This document shows positions 59,040 to 64,000 of a DNA stretch of 64,000 nt, in pieces. The first letter of the stretch is position 1. Each line of letters starts with the position of its first letter. This stretch comes from Boswellia sacra (lineage: Eukaryota; Streptophyta; Magnoliopsida; Sapindales; Burseraceae), in contig SNVD02010473.1 in assembly GCA_013180625.2 (NCBI GenBank), positions 4,092,001-4,156,000 on the forward strand. The letters are read 5' to 3'. A program made the translations under genes and the position numbers. Below the pieces are notes generated by a model. The model was not told where the DNA came from, did no database searches, and was given only the letters and a program-made list of their open reading frames with translations.

Positions 59040-60064
59040 GCCAAATTACTTTTAATATCTTCCAAGATTATTAGATTAAGATTTCTCTCTCATTCTCTCT
59101 GTAATGCAAATAATTAAAATGGTTGTCACCACTTCTGTCCTCTGACTTCTCATTCATTCCCCTCATTCTAATTGAGATCTTCACATGCAATATGCATGTA
59201 ACTTACACCCAGTATATAGTATATACTAATACTTCCCCTCATTATGTGTTCTTCTATTGTAGCCTTAGCTGGTAGCTAGCTGCCTTTCCTAGAGAGAGCC
59301 AAAAAACAAGGCAAAGCATTGTTTTGTGCTTGTGACGAAAACCAAAAAAAAAACTCTTCTCTTCTTGGGTCTGCAGAGCAGAACTTCCCCTGCATTGCAG
59401 TGCTACCGCAGTATTCTTATTTTCATTTCTTAGTCTTCCTTACAAGGTGGGGGCTGGTTGGTAACTGTTTTGTTTTGTGTTGGGTCCCTTCACTCCCTTT
59501 CAACGTTTTTGTTCCGTTCGGCTTTGGGCTTTTGCAGAAGATATTGTCTGCCTTATTCTGTGAATTCCGAAAAAACAAAATTTTATCTTAGTGCTCATGG
59601 TTAAAGAAATATTGTGGGGCTCTCTGTATCTCCTCTTTTCTCTTTAAATCATCTCCTTCATTCCTTCTCTTGTGTCATTCACAAAATTCTCCCAAACAAA
59701 CAAGCAACTCTCAAAAGAAAAACCCCACCTTTACTGTGAGTGTTTCTTGCAATTTGCCAAGAGGAAAAAAAAAAATTCCCAACCAAAGCTGACTGTTGTT
59801 TTTAACTTGTAAGTTATATATTTTACTTCATTATAATATAAATATGTGAACTTTCACCTCCGAACCGTTTATGCAAACTTTTTGTGAATGGATGATGTTG
59901 CGTTTTGAAGCTTTTTAGTAGTGCAATACTCAATGTTTCTTCTGGTTACCTGAAATTCTCTTAATTTTTCATTTGTTCTCAGAGATGGGAGTAATGGAAA
60001 TATGGAAGCTCCATAGAAGTCTTTAAGTTTTTCTCGTTTACTCAGTTGAGGGGAGGAAGAGAAA
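59037..60064 (+). promoter_or_regulatory. Promoter and leader region of the LONGIFOLIA-like gene
   Basis: Sequence from about 59270 is transcript-like: CT-rich, with purine blocks and less A/T than its surroundings. A 90-codon upstream frame starts at 59319, and several short CTCTTTT motifs are present. A leader intron is plausible (GT after TTTACT near 59735) but not proven. Confidence 0.45.
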
Positions 60065-62992
60065 ATGTCTGCAAAGTTCATATATTCCGTTTCTGATGAA
60101 AATCCAGATCTGCAGAAGCAGATTGGCTGCATGAATGGTATCTTTCAGCTTTTTGACCGCCACCATTTCCTCAGTGGCCGCCGCATTGACCAGAACCACA
60201 AGCGCCTTCCACCAGGTATTTCTTTCCTCTTATCTCAGTTCAAGTTTTTACAATTTCAGCCAGTAATGTACATTCTTTCTTAGTTGGGTTTGTGCATGAA
60301 GCATGTTCATGGTTTGCAACGCTCTGTTTCATTTTATAAAATTCTATTAAGCCAGAGCTTTTATGAGGTTCGCATAGCTTAAACTTAGATTAACAACTCT
60401 GCTTCTCATGCTGGCTTTTAACCTTTCTCATTTTTGGATTTTTGGTTGTTTGATTTCTTTTTCACTATTTCAGAGTTAATCACTGCATACTATCCATTAT
60501 CATTCATTAACTTTAATTTAGTGGTTTGGCGTGAAAAGTAAGAGCGTTATTTCACTCATCGTTCTGTCAGTATTACCAAGGATTTAAGAGAAGTGATTTG
60601 TTCGCAAATTGAATGCGTACAGCCATTTGTATTTGTATTTCAACAGCTCACATTTAGTTTTTCTCCAGGTCAAAAGGATAACCATGGAAAAAAGCCCAAA
60701 AGTGCATCACAAAGACCAACAGTAAGAATCTGATAATATCTGTAGATACTCCAGTTTCCTCAAATTATAAATGAAACACACAAAATAATGTAAATCATAC
60801 TCTCAGGAAAAAGAACTGAAGAAGGCCAAGAAAGAGAAACAAAGAATGTCCACTGAATCGTCGAGAACCTCATTTTCATCTTCCTCTTGTTCATCTAGCT
60901 TATCATCCATAGACTGCAATAAGCAATCTCAGCCAGAACCATATCCCAGTGGCCCAAAACATTCCCGGGGAACCATCACTCGGGACTCGCCCGCATACCA
61001 ATCAAATGATTCTTTGCAATTAACACGTCAACTTGTTGATCTCCGAAACGTTGTCAAAGATTCTATGTACAGAGAAGCCCGCGGGATACCCATCAAAACT
61101 GCAACAAAGGACAATGCTGGAGGCCAAATTTTGAAATATATGGATTCTCCAAGGCCAATGCAACAGCCAAAATCTGTCAAGTCCAGAGTTTCAGGTCTCA
61201 ATGAATCAATCCAGGCACCTTGGAGTTCCAATGAACAGAAAGAAAGTTTTCCAAGAAAGGATGCTCCTCGGTTCTCTTGCGATGGTCGGGAGTCACGAGA
61301 GGCGTTCAAATCTACCATAAAGCTAAAAGAGCAGCCAAGACTATCACTGGACAGCAGAGTGCGCTCCATGAGGGGTTCCACCACTGAAATGAAATCAAAT
61401 TATCTTCCAGGCGACCTACAGATGAGTAATGGGAACTCTCACAATAATCCAAACAAACAGCAAGAGCCAGAAAGTTACAGACGACCATCTACTGTTGTAG
61501 CAAAGTTGATGGGATTAGAAGGCTTTCCAAATTCCATGTCAGCAAATGGTGATCTGCCAAGTCAGACGAAAACCTCCCGAGATGTCGAAAGTGACTCCCT
61601 CCCAGGAACATCTAGAACAACTGAGGGAAGCAAGCAAAATCGAGTACCTGGCTCCCCAAGGAATTCTAGTAAGGAACCTATTTCCCCAGGAAGAAGGAAT
61701 GCTGATTCTGTCAAGATGCCCATTGCAAGCTCTAAATTTCCTATGGAAGCTGCTCCATGGAAGCAGCCAGATGGAAGGAAAGGTCAAACACCAGCTCTAA
61801 AGTCTCGAGAAACTCTGACCAAAGCCTCCAACTCCTCCCTTTCTGTTTACGGTGAAATTGAGAAAAGGTTGGCACAACTTGAATTCAAGAAATCTGGAAA
61901 GGACCTCAGAGCTCTTAAACAAATACTAGAAGCAATGCAGAAGACTAAAGAGATCTTAGACAGCAGGAAAGAAATTCAAGGTACAAACTTTGTGTCCAGA
62001 AAAGGGAATACCAATAGCGTTGATCAGAGCTCAGAATTAGCAAATTTGAGAAGCCTGAAGATTAGTGGTTACCCGACTTCTACCACAACTAAAGGAAATA
62101 ATTCTCCAAAAAGTTTTAAATCCTCAATTGTGATTATGACGGGAGCTGAATCCATTGAAAAGGCTAATGATTCTCCTTCCTCAGTAATTCTAACCGAGGT
62201 TTTACCAAGTCTAGAAAGACTCCGCAATGATGAATCCAGAGATAGCAGAAAGGAATCTGTCAAAAAGCAAATGAGTAAAGATCCACCTCCAAGAGCTATG
62301 CACCTCACAGACCCTTCTGGCAGACAACTTAATCCACTACATAAAAATAGTAATGCCAAAACTTCAAGCTTGGCACAAACATCAAAGCCTACAACTGGAA
62401 GAAGCAAGGCAGGAAAGATCTCTGAACCAATGAATGCGAGACTACAACAGAAGAAACTCGGATTGGAGAAGCAATATCATTCCACAACCACATCATCAGA
62501 TTTGAGCAGGACTAGGAGGCAAGCAATAGAATCAGGTTCTCCAAATAGGAAATCTAGACCACAGTCTTCCCATCTGCAGCAAAATGATGACCAAATGAGT
62601 GACACCAGTAGTGATACAAGAGATTTGAGTCAACAAGGCGACACTATTTCTTTGCAATCTGAGAGCAATATAAGTATGGCCTCTCATCTTGACACTGAAG
62701 TCACAAGCATAGATAGATCTGATAAGATTCATGGTGCCTTCTTCCAGCAACAAAATGGCCGAAAAGTAAGTGTTAATACTTGTGCTTATCAGAAACTACT
62801 TAAAAATTATCTTATTAACACTTTTCATTTCTCCCAATCAGTATCCAGAAGCAAGGTATAATGAAGGAAAATCAACAGTAGAACCTGCAAGAGTGGGACC
62901 AGAACAACCGAGCCCTGTTTCTGTTCTTGATGCAACATTCTATGGAGATGAACCACCATCCCCGGTGAACAAGATATGTCATCCATTTAAAG
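60065..62992 (+). CDS. LNG: LONGIFOLIA-like (TRM) protein, 3' end outside the window
   Basis: Four exons are visible (60065-60215, 60669-60721, 60807-62765, 62842-62992), encoding at least 771 residues; the rest lies beyond the window. The start MSAKFIYSVSDENPDLQKQI and GCMNGIFQLFDRHH match LONGIFOLIA1/2. Next come a Ser-rich basic region, the TRM-family motif STVVAKLMGLEG (about 296-307) and SPVSVLDATFYGDEPPSPV near 755. LONGIFOLIA (TRM1/2) proteins associate with cortical microtubules and the TON1-PP2A module, and promote longitudinal cell and organ elongation. A SPIRAL1-like microtubule gene lies 26 kb away. The last visible donor (AAAG|GTAAGA) at 62993 opens an intron longer than 1 kb. 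No lesion is seen. Confidence 0.92.
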
Positions 62993-64000
62993 GTAAGACT
63001 CTCATAGCTTTTGCGCATCATATTCACTACTAAACTTGTCATTTGTTCAAAAAGTAGAACAATGACTATATTAATCAATGTGTTAGTACACCAATGAAAA
63101 TTTAAAAATAAATTTCGGTCTTAACTATAACACACAGCATTATTTTTAAACATGTTAGCTGTTGAAAAATGAAAAACACTTTTACATCCAACAGAAGAAT
63201 TATAACTTAATAAAGTATTTGCAAGAAAACAGTACATAAAATAATATAAGGATTGACAGGTTCTCATATTAGTGTAGTCAAACTAATATGAATAAAATCA
63301 GTAGTTGCTCTCGTCTGATGCTACAGTGAAATCCCGACTTAGCAGGCTGACAGGTTCTCATCTTGCCTCAACTGCTAGCAGATGACTTAGGTTCAATCTT
63401 ACTGTGCAACAGATATGAAGCAAAATGCAATTGCCAATTCACTCATGTTAGTTTGACTCCGCTACTTTGTGGCATATTAAAGAATAATAAAGGATTTCAA
63501 TGTAGGGATAGTACAGAGATAAGCCAACATATGAAGGAATTAAATATATGCACACCACATACCTTCACAATATTGAAAAGCACACAAGAAAATTTGGAAC
63601 AAGACAGTCTAGGCAAATTAGACTGACCATAGCTCTAAATGACAACAAAATAAGTAATTCACGCACAGTAGTTCAGTCTGCATTTGCTATACAAAATATT
63701 AAAGAAAATTAGGAACATACAAATTAGGAGTTGTAGGCAGACAATACCTGTAAATAATGAGAAATTTGACACAGAGGGAGAAAGTAGGTGATGAGGAACG
63801 GGGTTCCTCAAGTTAATAGAAAGGAAGGGAGATGTAGACAGAGAAAAGGGGAGAAACAATAGAAGAAATTTAGGGAGAAATAGAGTGAAATTAAGGAAGA
63901 AGACAATCTTTTTACTAAAAGATCAAAAACTAATAACAACCAAATCTAAGAAATAAAATAACTAAAGACACTTATTTATAGTGCCGACAATCATAACTTA
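62993..64000 (+). other. Intron of the LONGIFOLIA-like gene, no exon recognised
   Basis: No further exon with LONGIFOLIA-type sequence is visible. A 14-base direct repeat TGACAGGTTCTCAT occurs at about 63255 and 63348 and may mark a small insertion. Open frames at 63363-63626 and 63659-63859 have no motif. Confidence 0.5.

Overview
The window is nuclear DNA of a flowering plant, most likely a eudicot tree or shrub. Intergenic DNA is very AT-rich, genes have short GT-AG introns, and every recognisable protein belongs to a land-plant family. There are no bacterial or viral genes. A Citrus-like (Sapindales) origin is my guess from overall protein style; the sequence does not prove it.

Region 1 (about 1.6-27.7 kb) is a receptor-ligand gene cluster. 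It holds two intact, intronless FERONIA-type (CrRLK1L, malectin-like) receptor kinase genes at 2890-5622 and 16020-18779, both on the minus strand. A third, inverted receptor copy at 25103-27679 is heavily broken. Interleaved are four small secreted RALF-like peptide genes (1656-2063, 10547-10894, 12053-12397, 23176-23556), all minus strand, plus one decayed RALF remnant (about 22118-22330). RALF peptides are the known ligands of CrRLK1L receptors, so candidate ligands and receptors sit side by side and appear to have been duplicated together: spacer DNA and gene flanks are also duplicated. Two hAT-like non-autonomous elements with perfect 8-bp target duplications (9212-10006 and 13150-13837) lie inside the cluster.

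Region 2 (28.3-64 kb) holds ordinary single-copy genes: eIF3 subunit m (28329-32178, minus), a SPIRAL1-like microtubule protein (33438-34365, minus), a MES11-like methylesterase-family protein with Asp in place of the nucleophilic Ser (38284-42445, minus), an FCP1/HAD-fold phosphatase-like protein with an altered first motif (51088-52934, plus), and the 5' part of a LONGIFOLIA/TRM gene (60065 to beyond the window, plus). From memory, this order matches Arabidopsis neighbourhoods containing LNG, SP1L and eIF3m genes and MES11 with a HAD gene. The receptor/RALF cluster therefore looks like a lineage-specific expansion beside an old conserved block.

Transposons add a third hAT-like element (35981-36886), a PIF/Harbinger-like element with about 230-bp AT-rich internal repeats (43050-44323) and a small MITE inside the methylesterase intron (40118-40323). 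Two of the hAT-like elements carry pairs of tRNA-like A-box/B-box modules. The core promoter of the methylesterase gene is tandemly duplicated, giving two TATA boxes 59 bp apart. Long stretches between these features are AT-rich DNA in which I see no gene.
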